64,000 nucleotides of DNA, from the NCBI GenBank assembly GCA_951799425.1, contig OX637399.1, positions 13,756,501 through 13,820,500 on the forward strand, in the 5' to 3' direction. The DNA is from Ilex aquifolium. Its lineage: Eukaryota; Streptophyta; Magnoliopsida; Aquifoliales; Aquifoliaceae. The notes beneath the pieces were generated by a model. It saw only the letters and a list, made by a program, of their open reading frames with translations, searched no databases and was not told the DNA's origin. Shown piece by piece: positions 1 to 59,113 of the stretch (its first letter is position 1; the number at the start of each line of letters is the position of its first letter). The translations under genes and the position numbers were made by a program.

Positions 1-228
1 AATTTGGGAGTAACTTAATAGTGTCTCAATTCAATTAAGTGATGTAGAATGTCGAAACACTCAACCCAATGGTGGCGCGAGGTATGATGTGGAGGGAGAA
101 AATTCTGCAGGTGGTATAATGGAGAGAATCATGGGAATCAAGAGAATCTAGATGCAGACCAGCAGGTAAATCCTCCCCAAACAACACAATTTAGGGCTCC
201 TCGAGGTCATGAATCTATCGAATATCCT

Positions 229-1216
229 ATGTTTGATTGGCCACAATATGAACCACAAGATACTACGAGAGATATCACAAAAAAAGTCCGGATGGATGTT
301 CCAGACTTTGAAGGAAGAGTAGATCCTACTGTGTTTTCCGATTGGCTTTCTTCAATCGATGAATACTTTGATTGGTATGATATGATGGGCGACGAGAGAG
401 TAAAATTTGCTAAGATGAAATTTGTAGGCTTGGCAAAAGTTTGGTGGACTGGTGTGGAAGGGGATATAAGAAGATTGGGACAACCTCCTATAAACACATG
501 ACAAGAGATGAAGGCAAAGCTTAGAGAGAAATATATGCCTGCCAATTATCATGATAAATTATGTGAGCAATTAGTTAATTTGAAACACGACAACATGTTG
601 GTGGCAGAATATATGAACTTAATACTCGAAGCCAAGTTGTGGAAGATCCCTGCCAAACACTAGCTCGATTTAAAGCTGGTCTATGGGCTGATTTAAAGTG
701 ATAATTGCTTTGGCAGCCCCTATATAGTGTGGAGCATGCGTTCCAAGTGGCACTTGACATGGAGGAGTACTAGAGATACCCACCTATTAGAAAAGTGGGG
801 TTTCAAGTCGGGGAGACAGGATTAAAGAGGCCTAATGATGCAAACCGTGGCTCAAGGACAACATTTAATAACCATTCAATCGATCAAGCGGATTACAGGC
901 TTCTTCCTCAAATGTGGTTTATCCTAAAGGCAAAGGTATTACGATTAATAAATCAAATGGGAGAGACAAGAGGGATGTTTGCTTCAAGTGTGGTGAGCCG
1001 GGACACATGGCTTCTCAATGTCCAAAGAAGAACAACCTACATATTGAGGCGGAAGATGAGGACGAAGAGCAACCATACGAGGATATCAATGAAGAGAATT
1101 CGTTTAATTATGGAGCATATGTTGTTGATGATTTGAAGGAAGACGAAGAGGAAACTTCTTTTCTTTCCATTGTGAGACGCATTCTAGCTGCACCTAAAGT
1201 GGAGCAAGAAGATTAG
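229..1216 (+). pseudogene. chromovirus gag remnant with CCHC zinc knuckle
   Basis: The frame from 229 to 501 carries a gypsy gag core (DVPDFEGRVDP, FSDWLSSIDEYFDW, AKVWWTGVEG). It is stopped by TGA at 499-501, where W of the usual 'TW.EMK' motif is expected, and continues in the same sense with EMKAKLREKYMP. A CCHC knuckle (CFKCGEPGHMASQC) is at 980-1021 in the frame 914-1216, followed by an acidic linker. Gag packages the element RNA; this copy is dead. Confidence 0.7.
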
Positions 1217-1227
1217 CGAAACACTTC

Positions 1228-1420
1228 TATTTTTCAGATGCTGGTTCGCTGAGGAAATCAAGCTAAAAAGCTTATTATTGATGGTGGAAGCTGTATGAAT
1301 GTTGTGTCGGTATCTACAGTTGAACGTCTTAAGCTTCTGATGGAATCACACCCCCAACCATATAAAGTAGCTTGGATTGATAACACTTCTGTATTGGCAA
1401 CTCAATGATGTCTCGTTTCT
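1228..1420 (+). pseudogene. chromovirus aspartic protease fragment
   Basis: The translation contains KKLIIDGGSCMNVVS followed by ERLKL and a short hydrophobic stretch, as in chromovirus retropepsins, where the IDGGS motif takes the place of DSGA. A TGA at 1407 and the loss of the downstream flap region show it is inactive. Confidence 0.6.
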
Positions 1421-1499
1421 TTTTCTTTTGAAAAATACAGTGATTCCATATTATGTGATGTGACTTTGAAGATAATACACCTGCATATGTTACTGTTGC

Positions 1500-1700
1500 T
1501 AAACTCCCACCAGCTCCATAGGTGAAGGAAGAGATTGAAGATGTTAATGATCATCAATTTGTGTCTACTAGAGGCGACGACTATCAAAAGTATCTCATCA
1601 AATGGAAGGGGCGTCCACTTTTTGATTGCACGTGAATCACCGATAATGAGTTCCAATGCCTGAACCCCGACTTTTATGAATGGTTTCATGCATTTAACTC
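1500..1700 (+). pseudogene. chromodomain fragment at the end of a chromovirus pol
   Basis: The frame reads QKYLIKWKGRPLFDCT, then a stop where W is expected, then ITDNEFQCLNPDFYEWF. This is the integrase-linked chromodomain of plant chromoviruses, which directs insertion to modified chromatin. It sits about 100 bp after protease sequence, which marks the internal deletion junction between roughly 1440 and 1500. Confidence 0.65.
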
Positions 1701-2192
1701 GTCGGGGTCGAGGTTTTTTAAGTTAGGGAGAGATGATGGGACAAATGACAACAACCTTATAAAGTTTATTAAAGGCGAGAGAAAGATGCTTCCAAGGCTC
1801 AAACTTTAATTTGGCACATGTTGAATGATGCGGAGCCTACTTGGGAGCTTGTATAAGCATAAGTGGAGTGTTATTTTTAGTTGCTTTGAGTTAGTTTGGT
1901 AGCATTAGTATTTTATGTGGTTTTTTATATTTTTTAGAGTTGGGGGTATTTTTTTAATTTCCAAAATTTATGGAATGGGTCATATTTTTGGGTCAAATTC
2001 TAGTGTTGAATATTCTAGAATTTAAAGTTCTAGTTCTATTTAATTTTAGTTTTCTAATTTTTAGGGACCTATAGTTTTTGGAGTCCTAGAGATTTTGAAA
2101 TTCTAATCTTTTGGGAGTACTTAGTGTTACTTTTAATAAAAGATAGAGAGAGATATTTCAAAAATTTCCGCAATTATATGCTTTTTGAATTG

Positions 2193-2248
2193 TGTGATGC
2201 AATTCTAACCCCAAGGTGTGATGCAATTCTAAACCCAAGGTGTGATGC
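2193..2248. repeat. tandem 24-bp repeat, 2.3 copies
   Basis: The 24-bp unit (TGTGATGC, AATTCTAA, CCCCAAGG) occurs at 2193-2216 and 2217-2240 with one mismatch, followed by a partial third copy TGTGATGC. It lies in the untranslated region downstream of the chromovirus remnant. Confidence 0.85.
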
Positions 2249-2786
2249 CTAAGAAACCTGAGGAGTGATTTCTAGTCAAAGTTACTATTTACGTTACTAA
2301 TCACGGGTACTGTTCATAGCTCCTAAACAGCCCCTATTTTGATTTTATACTGCTGTCCTACATCATTGTTCATACGCAATATCACAGCAGCTGTGTACAA
2401 TTGTCACCATCAATACAAACACTATTGTCGTTGTTACACATCTATCCACCATCATCATTGTCACCTTCATCCAGTACAACAAAAAGGAGCTCGGAGACTT
2501 AGGGTTTTGAATTGTTGCAAAGAGAAATTGTAGATCTTCATTGTGGGTCAATTATGCCGGAGTTTTTTCTATAGTTAAAAGCATCTTGAGGCATCAGAAT
2601 TGAGCTGCTGTTTGCTACAGGTTCGAAAGCTAGGATCTAATGTCGCACTAGTTATTTGCCAAAGTGTTATCCAACATATAAAAAGAATCCAGCCATTTTC
2701 CAGAAAGCCTAGCATAACCAAGCCCATCCCCACTCCCAACTATTTTGCAATCACACATACATCCCCAAATTGTTCAAAAAAATTTT

Positions 2787-2915
2787 AGTCCCAAAAATTT
2801 CAGAAATTACATATTCAACTCTAAAGTTTCTGAAATTTTAGATTTAACCCCCAAAATTTTTGAAATTACAATTTTGTCCCAAAAGTTTCAAAAATTACAC
2901 TTTGACCCTAGAATT
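2787..2915. repeat. degenerate tandem repeat of about 37 bp
   Basis: Three to four diverged units of the form 'CCCAAAAnTTTcnnAAATTACA' follow each other. No coding content. Units differ too much to give exact borders. Confidence 0.45.
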
Positions 2916-2944
2916 TGTTGAAAATTTTAAAACACTATTTCTAT

Positions 2945-3440
2945 CAAGATTTACTAATGCTGAACTAAGTGCTTAGATTTGAAGCACATGATTCACGACT
3001 AAATTCGCTTCAAGCATCGATGGATTCTGTCCAAGTATCAATGGCCTCAATAAAAGAAACTGTGGACATCTTACGCTCGCTAAAGATAAGTGTGGATGCC
3101 TTGACTACCTTAGTGAACAATGATTCATCTTTTTCATCCGTTAGTTGTCAACAAGTGGTTGAACAAGCTCTGCCCCAGAGGTTCCTCCATAACCACAAGC
3201 TCCAATCCGATTGAATGATGATCAAAATTTTTTTAATATTGATGAGCCTAAAAGTTCTCTACCTCTTCCTATATCAATTGTTATTGATAATCAAGTTTCA
3301 AAGGGTGCCACTACCAATGACGTTCCTAAATCAGTGTATGTGGACAACACGACGAAGGATATAACGCATCGAGGGATCGTTTTCTACTCTAAGGATCTAC
3401 AATACTATTTTCTTGTAGCCCAAACTTCTTCACATCTATA
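2945..3440 (+). other. unassigned retroelement-like coding debris
   Basis: A short frame (2969-3214) encodes a heptad-like stretch (RFEAHDSRLNSLQASMDSV) similar in flavour to the N-terminal coiled coil of some gypsy gag proteins. A second frame (3211-3441) has no recognised domain. I see no splice pattern or homology that would make either a host gene. Most likely retrotransposon remnants. Confidence 0.25.
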
Positions 3441-3497
3441 AAAGTCCTTATGCCTTTACAACTCCTTGGAGAAGAGTGTATTTTAGTCGGCGAGAAT

Positions 3498-3909
3498 TAA
3501 TAGAGATCGAAAACGGATTGAATAGGCTTGAATTGAAGAATTTGAATTTATTATTTTAGTATTATTATATTAATTAGGGAAGATTTGGTTTGATTAGAAT
3601 TAGTTTTACTATTTATTAGGTTATTTAATTAAACAATACTTGTTTGACTAGGAGTGTTAGTTAGAGTTAGAGTTTGACTAAAAAATTATTAGAGTTTTAG
3701 TATGAGAGTAATTTGAGAGTTTGATTATGAAAATCTTTTAAAATTCTAGAAAGAGAGTAGTTTTTATTTTGGTATTGGTCTATAAATATAGATGTAAGTC
3801 CTACTATTTCATTGTAGAGAGAGTGATATTAATAAAATTGTTTTCTCTGTTGAGAATTTGTGTTTCCTCTTTCTATTTTCTGATTTCTTCTTCTTCCCGT
3901 TTTCTATCA
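3498..3909. mobile_element. solo LTR, family shared with 17262-17680
   Basis: This 412-bp sequence is a diverged copy of the solo LTR at 17262-17680: same start (TAATAGAGATCGAAAA against TGATAGAGATCGAAAA), same middle (AATTGAAGAATTTGAATTT) and same end region (TTCTTCCCG...ATCA). No internal retrotransposon sequence flanks it. A target-site duplication is no longer visible, so it is probably the older of the two. Confidence 0.7.
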
Positions 3910-4091
3910 GATTGTTTTGCAAATTGCCAATGTTAGGTAATGAAGCACTCAACAAAGCATAACATACCAAGTTCTTGGTTTATAGGAATCCAGGAAGGAA
4001 CATTTTTTCATTTTCAAAATTAAGAAAATACCTTTAGATAGGTAATGTAGAAGGTTGTTGCATGGGGAACCATGTCATATCCTATAACATG

Positions 4092-4230
4092 CAGGTATAA
4101 ACTAGTTTCTCAGCTCTTTTTTGATTTTATCTGATTATGTGATAAGCTAGTTTGTTTTGGATACTAGGGTGCATATCTAATTGGATAAGAGATATTTTAT
4201 CTTATCATAAGCTAAACTGTTTATACCTGG
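4092..4230. mobile_element. small foldback/MITE-like element
   Basis: The left arm CAGGTATAAACTAGTTT (from 4092) is matched by the reverse complement of the right arm AAACTGTTTATACCTG (to 4229). The 139-bp unit can fold on itself. No clear target-site duplication was found, so the transposon class is open. Confidence 0.45.
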
Positions 4231-6260
4231 CCAGGGTTTTATGTGCTTTTCATCCAAAACTGTTTTATAGAATTCATGACTAGCAGTGTAAAAAATATTG
4301 CACCTGTATTCCCTTTCAAATAATGAAATGTATGAAGAAATTGTAGAAATGTCATCTTAGGCAATAGTGAATTTCTGTTTATCAAAAACATGATACCTGA
4401 CCTACCCTGTATCATATCTATGGCAAAATTTTTTTTCTTGAGAGATAGCTTTGAATTTTGTGCACACATGGCGCGAAGCTTTCTGTTGGCTTCTAGAGCT
4501 TCTGCCCAAGATAGATCTCTGACTTTTAAAGGTGTCTAATCATGTATGAGTTTTGTTAAAGCAAAGTTTTAGAATATTTAGGATAAAGGATCCTACTGAT
4601 GTGTGGTGCATAGTCTCAAATTTGAGGATGATATGGATAGCATAATGTCATGATGCCATAGGTCTGCCCCACTAGTAGGGAAGCAGCTTGCCCAATTTTG
4701 GCAGACAAAACGCACCATCTTCCCTTGCTCTCATACCATAGAGAAGGTTAAATTAATAAGTTCCGAAGGATGCCCTCTTCTTCGTCCCAGTATGCAACAA
4801 TTTTATGTGGATCGTGGGTTGATTTGGTATGTGATCTAAGTAGAGATAGATGGTACGATATTTTCTCTAATACGCGGTGTGATGGGGGTATACTTAGTTG
4901 ATAACCTTTTTGGGGGTTGTGGTTTGCTTTGCAATTCTTATCTGGATTGCTTTCAAGATTGCATAAAACTTTATTGAAGTAAATATGCATATCCACATAG
5001 TTAACTAATCTTTATTATAATATTATGGGAGGAGTTCAAAAGTGAACCACAATTCAAAACAACATATCGCTCAAGGTTTATGAATAACAAAAGTTACTGG
5101 TTGCATGTTTGTATTCCACAAAAATTTAAATCACAACAAACCAAAATATAAGCTATAAGTTTTAAATATCAGCAGAAAAATGAAATAAAGAACTAGTTAG
5201 GTTTACCATTTAGAGTTAGGATTACAATTTGGGGTTACGTAGATCGTGGATCAATTTTGGGCAAAAGTTATGAGTCGGGTTAGTAATTTGGACGATCTAG
5301 AAAAGTGAATCCACCCGTTAGGGTTTGTGCGGCTTCGGATTGTGGGACCTTTGGGTTACCTTTGTTACCCTCCCAGTTCTTCAATTACCCCTTTGCCGTG
5401 TCAACCTCAATCGGCACCATTAGATTCATTTTTTCCCTTTCTGATCAATTATCTTTCTAAATATTCCTATGCTGACCTTTGACTGTTAGCTGCATCACTG
5501 TGTGTTGAGGCTTTCTTCTTTCATCACCGACCACACCACACCAACAGCCATGATGTTAGCAAAGGCATTATTATCAGGCATGTGATGGTTGTGGATACTA
5601 TTATCATGTGACCACATCAAATGGAACGGGTGTCAAGGATGGGATACTAGTGAACTCAATGTGTAGGATTCATAGGCCCAAGTGGGATTCTGCTCCTTTT
5701 TGTCTTTTTTCGTTTTTTTTTTAAATTTCTTACTCTATCTATGAAGGATTCTGTTCCTTTTTGTCTTTTTTCATTTTTTTAAAATTTCTTACTCTGCGAA
5801 ATTAGTTATATGCTCTATTAGAGGAGTTGACTGGGGCAAAAAGTGGGCACGATTTATCATCCTACTTCCAAAGTGAGGTAATAGGACAACATTTTGCATA
5901 AAATAAAGGACATGCAATTCGAGTCATGAAGGAAAGTGCCAGGATTATATCGAAGTGTTATTTTCTCTGTTTTTACTGCGATGAAGTGCAAATTTAGATT
6001 TTGTTTAGTTTTGGGTATCTTATCTGGTTTTTTTCCTCTTTGGCTGTCTTGTATTTTGAGGCTTCCTACTTTAATTCAACTGTTGTTTATAAATTTGTGC
6101 TCCAACTGGTGGCATTCTGTTAAGTGCAGCTTTTTTTCTTTTAATTTTGAAGGTGGTTATGTGAAAAGGCTATGTCAATTTTTTGCTAATTGATATGCCA
6201 AGTGAGTCTTGAATGTTGTTTCTAAATACATCATGTTTAATACTTGTTTTCGTTAAGCAG
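4231..6260. other. intronic stretch, nothing recognised
   Basis: Low-coding AT-rich DNA upstream of the first visible COG1 exon. The only structure seen is a 61-bp direct duplication (5685-5745 and 5746-5806, both starting GGATTCTG). Short open frames here have no recognisable domain and no splice context. Confidence 0.5.
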
Positions 6261-53377
<47,117 letters not shown>

Positions 53378-53784
53378 TTGCCCTTGAAAGAAACAGTTGC
53401 AGCCTGACCATATTTGGTCACTTCACTGGAAACGGATACATCTGGTTACGTCAGAGACATTGTCCAAAAGGTTTTTTTTCCCCCACTTGGAAGATTAAAA
53501 AATGAAAAGAGTGGAAAGAAAAAATTAACCACAGAATGAGAATAGGGGGCCACCGGATTTGTCAATTTGTAGCTCGTAGGGAGTAGGAAATTTGTGTATC
53601 AAATGTTCTCTTTTCGCTGTTGTGGACTTTTTGGTATATTCGTTCTGAGGTGATGAAATGAATAGGAGGCCATTTCCCTGATTCTGTCTGACTCAATGAA
53701 TGTTAAACGCACGAACTGTTTAGGGTTTGGCTGCATGGAATCCTTCTTGCCATTCTTTGATCAAGTCCTTGATTTAAAAAGTTA
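53378..53784 (+). other. COG1 3' untranslated region and flank
   Basis: No coding signal. A canonical AATAAA poly-A signal was not seen. The stretch ends at the presumed TTA target site of the Harbinger-like element. Confidence 0.5.
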
Positions 53785-54489
53785 CATGGCGTTTGGTACG
53801 CAGTAATGCCTTTAAGTAGGAATGGAATGGATATGAGAATTGAGTAAACTTGAAAATGGAATAGAATGTGTATTACCATTCCAATGTTTGACAATTAATT
53901 AGGATTAAGTCTTGGAATGGAATGTCCATTCCATTCCAAAATTTGGATAAAATAATTTCTATTGGAATGGAATGGAATGAAATTTAATTAAAATAACTTT
54001 TTATTGTAAAATTTCCAACTTATTGCATACTTCATTACAATGAGTACTTTTGTTAATTTTAGAACTTGACAAATTAAATTTAATGTCGTAAATAAAGTCA
54101 CAAAGAATCATCACATAATGAAAAAATTCACTAAAAAATAATAAAAATCAATAATAAACAACAAATAAAAAAAAAAATAGAAATGTGATACTTTCATCAA
54201 TGATCCTTCATGAATGATACTCATTCAACACAATAGCTATGATCAACCAGCAAAATATGTGCCTATTCCTTCTACCATAATTCTTTAATGTGGACAATGT
54301 TATACAAATACACCTAATTTTCAAATTTGACAAATACAATAAAATGTAATCATTAACTAAATAACATTTTTCATGGAAAACATAATTAAACTAAAGCTTA
54401 ACAGATAAGAGTAACACAAGTGTTTCATAGACACAAAAAAAAAAACCAAAAAATATGTTCCATTTACCATGCATCATCCTATATATCTC

Positions 54490-57030
54490 TCAAAAATTTC
54501 CCCTCAATATCCCTCTAACTAATTCTACCCTCTCGACCTCAGGAAGACTAAAAAATAAGTCAGTATAATCAGAGTAATGAACTAAGACATTCGAGGCTTT
54601 GAGCATCTCACTCATGGAAAAGTCGAGTAACATTAGCAAGTCTTCGTAAATCTTCTTCTTCATATCATGTACTGCGGTGTCAACACCAATTGCATGAGCA
54701 AAAATAGTTGTTGCCTTCTTAATCTCTGTGCTAATCACAGAAGCAACACTCATCAACCCTTCAACTACCATCTCCTCCATACCCCTACTTTTTTTCTTCA
54801 GCCTCGCACTCCCAACCTCCTCAGGCACAAATGGTCGTCGCATAGATGACATGGATGTATTCATGTCATCTGATCCATGTAAGAATATCTCATGCTCAAT
54901 GTTTCCTTCTTCTCTCTCTAACTCCACTACATCAATTGCACCATGCGCCTCTCTATCAGTCGCCCGGTCATTTCCAAATATAATGCACAAGTCCTCATAA
55001 AAGGGAAAAGATCTATCCCTAAACTTTTCTGCTCCCTTGTGACTCTACAATACAAACAAATACAATATGCAAAAATATGTCAAACACAAGAAACAATTAT
55101 GTTAAATAAGTAATCAATCATAGCAGATTTATGTTAAACTTCACAAAGAACATCAAAATCAATGTAAGTAGAAAAAAAATAGAAAAAGATGGTAATGTCC
55201 ACTGTGATATGTCAAATACTAGTTTTAATTTTTGTTGGGAGTCCACTGTGTATGAAAGTAGATTTCTATTCATAGATCAAATTTGAATTTATTTATACAT
55301 GCCTTGGGAAATATGCCTTGGGAAGTGGCAGCCTCTTGTCAGGGAAAAATATTCAAGCAAATTCAATGGAAGTTCAAGCCTATCCATCCTTTCAGAACTA
55401 TCAAGCATGCCTACACCATCACTATTTAATGGAAGTTCTGTAGGCCTTCAACTTTCCTTTGGTCATGGGAAAGTGGATTCATTCTTGCATTACTACTCCA
55501 AGATTCTCTGTCAATGTAAGTAAAGAAATAACAGGGTTTTTTCCCAGACCCTACTTATTTGTAATTACTGTTATGGAAGTTTTAACACTCCTCATTCAGA
55601 GGAACATTTTTGCTAACCCAGACTTCCAATACCATTGGAGGTGCAAGAAACTCAAATCACCCAACTGCTTTTTGCTGATGATTTACTCTTGCTTTGTCAT
55701 GGTGATTTTCAGTATGCCAATGTGATTAAGCAATCTCTTCAGTAGTTTCAAGTTATATAGGGTCTCATGGCAAATGCATTAAAGAGCAACATTTTTTTAG
55801 TGTAATACTTCCAGAGATTAGATCACAGATAAGGGTTATATTTGAATCCTCTTAGGGGAACTTGCCTGTAGGTATCTAGGAGTCCCCCTTATTTCTTCAA
55901 GGCTCAAGGCTCAGCATTGTGCAAGCCTAATCGAACTTTGTCAGATGTTAACAAGCTTCAACTTGTAATTACTGTACTGAGTAGCATCCAAATCTTCTGG
56001 GCCTCACATTTGAGTTTACCTCAACAGGTGCTCAGATAAGATCGAGAAGATGATAAGGGCATTTTTTGTGGAAAGGAACCAACCTAAATAGCACAGGGGC
56101 TAAAGTGGCTTGGAGTGATGTATGTAAACCTAAGAAAGAAGGGGGAATCAAAAGAGTTAAGGAATGGAATGATGCGCTCCTCATGAGACATTTGTGGCAG
56201 TTATTTAAGGACAAACAATATCTATATATGGACACAATGGGTACACACTTGTCATCTCAAGGGAAAAAGCTTACGAGAAATAAAAGCTACTCAAGGAAGT
56301 TCTTAGAACTGGAGAAAGTTTGCTAAAGCTTAGGGACGCCATGAGATTGCTGGTGATACATATAATTGGCACTGGAATGTCTGCCCTCTTATGGCAAGAC
56401 AACTAGGTCCTCCGTTGCTGAAATATAGATCCTCTATCATTCAAGCATCAAGATACCTAAGGAAGTTAAGGTCAGCGAAATAATATTAGTTGGGCAATGG
56501 AGATGGCCTATATACAGATCCACTGAATTAGCAGAAATTAGCAATCAGATCCACTTAATACTTGCAGTAGCTGAATTCATCTAAGCTATGATACAAGTAG
56601 CTAAACAGGATAGATCTAAGCTATGCAATAACTCGAAATGATAAATGAAAAGGTAAGTTTGATAGATACCTGTAAGTAACCCTCCCATACATCAGAGCTT
56701 GCTGTCAAACATTTTTTTTTCGCGATCAAATCCAAATCCACTTGTATGAATCCCGTTAAGCATGTCATGAAAAATGCAAAAATCCCTCTTTAAAACCTTG
56801 ATTCGTGACTCATTTTGTGGTTTGGCCTTAATTCCTTTGCCCGACAGCTTCTCTAGCAAGGATTGCTCAATGATATTAAAATATCCTGGTTTAAACTCAT
56901 TATCAGCTCGATGTGTTCCGCAGTTAACTAGTTCCAAAAGGGTCTCAATCAATTTAGCATCTTCATCAGCAGTCCACTTCCTCTTATTCTTACCCGGACC
57001 TCGTGACTCCACTTGACTTGAAGATGCCAT
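54490..57030 (-). pseudogene. Myb/SANT-like protein gene (Harbinger ORF1 type), two exons, frameshifted
   Basis: Exon 1 (57030-56670) starts MASSSQVESRGPGKNKRKWT and holds a Myb/SANT-like domain (PF12776 type): KWTADEDAKLIETLLELVN, GIKAKPQNESRIKVLKRDF, DMLNGIHTSGFGFD. A run of nine A (T at about 56712-56720) shifts the frame by one base; the other frame then reads SSDVWEGYLQ up to a good donor (CAG|GTATCT). Exon 2 (55043-54490) begins after TGTAG with SHKGAEKFRDRSFPFYEDLC and ends LVRGILRGNF. In Harbinger elements this protein binds the ends and helps the transposase into the nucleus; many plant host genes are related to it. The intron is enlarged by a LINE piece on the other strand. The single-base shift makes a full protein unlikely unless it is a sequencing error. 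Confidence 0.72.
55270..56480 (+). mobile_element. LINE reverse-transcriptase fragment in the Myb gene intron
   Basis: Frames carry HSCITTPRFSVNV, EITGFFPRPYLFVI (with a small deletion at the GxRQGDPLSP motif), FANPDFQYHWRCKKLK, LLMIYSCFVM (the FADD region, frame-shifted) and KVAWSDVCKPKKEGGIK. This is a 5'- and 3'-truncated plant L1 reverse transcriptase, different from the LINE at 43318. Confidence 0.72.
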
Positions 57031-57801
57031 TTTTTAAAACTATTCTTATTGAAATAAGGTCAATACACAATCAAATTAAAGTGCTAATAAACAGAGTTAT
57101 ACATAATTCTAATGCAAAAACAAGCAACCCCAAAATACAAATAATTACTCAGTGGCCAGTCAAACACAAGAAAATATGTCAATAAATTTCATTGCAACAC
57201 CTTTGCTTGTACAGATACTTAGCCACAAAAAATATAGCACAGATATTCCATGAATAACTGGATAACAAAAGCATTGTTTAGGCTGATAAATTGGACTTTC
57301 CAAAAACTAAAAAAAACGAAAAACTGTAAGGTTTATCGTGATTACTAAACAAGTAATTTAAAACTGGTACTTAGTGAAGATTTTTTCTCTTGTCCTTATT
57401 CAAATGTGTGCTAGATTCTCTCCACCCACCCACCCTTCACCCCCACAAAGCAGCACGACCACCTCCAAATATTCCAAAATATTAAAGTTTTATCATTGCC
57501 TTCCAGATTCAAATCTATCATGTTAACAAATTCGAAAAACATTGCTATACAAATTTGGATCTAGGTTAGCTAAAAATTACTCATAAAGCAAATTTTTCCG
57601 AAGAAAATTACAAAATTCTACAATTCTAGGATAGATCTAAAAATTACCTGAAATTGTGTTAGATTTGAGCTTGTCTTAGTTGTTCTTTGTAACAAATCTT
57701 ATCCTTGTTTCGTCGAGAGTGAAGCTTCGAGATTGATAGCAGCGGGCCTCTACAGAGATGGAGTCTCAGATCTCAGAGAGAGAGACGCAGATCTGATGAG
57801 A

Positions 57802-57807
57802 GTGTGT

Positions 57808-57853
<46 letters not shown>
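57802..57853. repeat. (GT/GC)n-(GA)n microsatellite
   Basis: GTGTGTGCGCGCGCGCGAG followed by about 18 GA units, upstream of the Myb-like gene within the Harbinger-like element. Confidence 0.95.
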
Positions 57854-57854
<1 letters not shown>

Positions 57855-58558
57855 GACGAGACGAGAGAGAGCAAAACAGCCGTGAGCGATCGGGTTTTTT
57901 TTTCCAGATGGATTGGGCTATTACCGAGTGGCTTGGGAATGGAGAATACCATGTTAGATTTGGTAATGCCTAATCCCATAATTTGTGGGATTAAGTATTC
58001 CTTTGGAATGGGAATGGATTTTAAATCCTACAAACCAAACATTAGAATAGGCCTTCCCATGGAATGTCCATTCCATTCCTAAGGTCTAATACCATGTACT
58101 AAACATATTAAGGGTTAGATATTTATACAAAATTGAAACATATTTTTGCTTAGAACAATTTTCTGTAACGCCTGCTTGGCACGTGATCTGTTCACGGACA
58201 GAAAAACAGATCCAGATATTAAGACACATTGAAACTCTTTTGTGAAAAAAAATGGGGTTATGTGAGGGACTTTACTTCGAATATGCAAAGCTCAAATTTT
58301 AAAGTCTTCCGTGCATAAAATGCAGTTAGCCCGAGAATTAAAATAAACTAGAATAACTGAAAGAAAAAACAAATTAATGAATGAGTAAACACGTTAACTG
58401 TCATAAAAAAATTTCAATTGATAGTAATACGTATTCCTGAAAATTACACTTTTCCTCTTCTTTTCCCCTATTTTTCATTTTTCTGTCTCTTGTTTAGGAG
58501 CATTGAATTTGAGCATCAAAATCAGATCACAATATCTAATCCCTACACCTCTAAGCCC

Positions 58559-59113
58559 TCACCAAAAATTTCTTGGCAATGGGAGTGATCTTAGCCCTCT
58601 TTCTCTAGGAGCATTCCAATGAGAGAACCGCCTGGACTTGTGTACCTTCGTTCTAATAGCAGGAACCTTACGAGCCACGGCTTGCCAAATCATTTGGACA
58701 GCATCACCCTCCTTCGATGGATACTGAAACTCGAAGAAATTTTCAACTTCTTTCATCCTTTTCCACATCCTGGTCCACTCATCCCGTCCAATGCCACTGA
58801 TGAGGTTTATGAGAAATTTTCCTTTAAGAGCATCTGATGTACGAACAAATATGCAGAACTCGGAATAGTCAAGGACATCTTCATAGGGAAGCTCAATGTC
58901 ATCACTGATGATAACTGGTACGCAGTGACTAGCGATGGCATCAAAGAGGCGGTTTGATGAGGGAGTGTCACCCGCTATGTTGAGGCAAAATTTTGAGGAG
59001 TGCATTCCCTGTGTAGCTTTATTAATCCCATCTTTTTGGACACTTCCAAACGAGAAGTGCACATTTTTTTCATCTTTTAGAAGATAAAATAACTCTTGCC
59101 GGACAAACCCACC
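58559..59113 (-). CDS. GT47 glycosyltransferase exon 2
   Basis: 184 codons plus stop, from GGFVRQELFYLL to LPLPRNFW. The open frame extends upstream into the intron to 59407, but the splice acceptor CTTGCAG and family alignment fix the exon start at 59113. Confidence 0.9.
   Translation of the reverse strand, partial: GGFVRQELFYLLKDEKNVHFSFGSVQKDGINKATQGMHSSKFCLNIAGDTPSSNRLFDAIASHCVPVIISDDIELPYEDVLDYSEFCIFVRTSDALKGKFLINLISGIGRDEWTRMWKRMKEVENFFEFQYPSKEGDAVQMIWQAVARKVPAIRTKVHKSRRFSHWNAPRERGLRSLPLPRNFW

Larger units (their letters stand above)
1..1730 (+). mobile_element. Ty3/gypsy chromovirus remnant, internally deleted
   Basis: The stretch reads as gag, zinc knuckle, aspartic protease and then directly a chromodomain. 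Reverse transcriptase, RNase H and integrase (normally about 3 kb) are missing, so this is an internal deletion derivative. The chromodomain places it in the chromovirus branch of Ty3/gypsy. No 5' LTR is inside the window, and the 3' LTR is not clearly delimited; 1860-2560 is the likely place for it. Several stops and frame changes break the reading frame. Confidence 0.75.
53785..58107 (-). mobile_element. Harbinger-like element carrying only the Myb/SANT gene (4,323 bp)
   Basis: The left end GTTTGGTACG...AGGAATGGAATGGATAT matches the reverse complement of the right end, GTTTAGTACATGG...AGGAATGGAATGGACAT, over about 45 bp. TTA flanks both sides (53782-53784 and 58108-58110), the 3-bp duplication of PIF/Harbinger elements. 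Inside is a Myb/SANT-like gene as in Harbinger ORF1, but no DDE transposase. A LINE fragment interrupts the intron. Exact terminal bases are uncertain. Confidence 0.6.

Noticed and set aside
5936..6193. Open frame upstream of the first visible COG1 exon
   Set aside because: Phe/Leu/Cys-rich translation typical of T-rich non-coding DNA, with no COG1 similarity.
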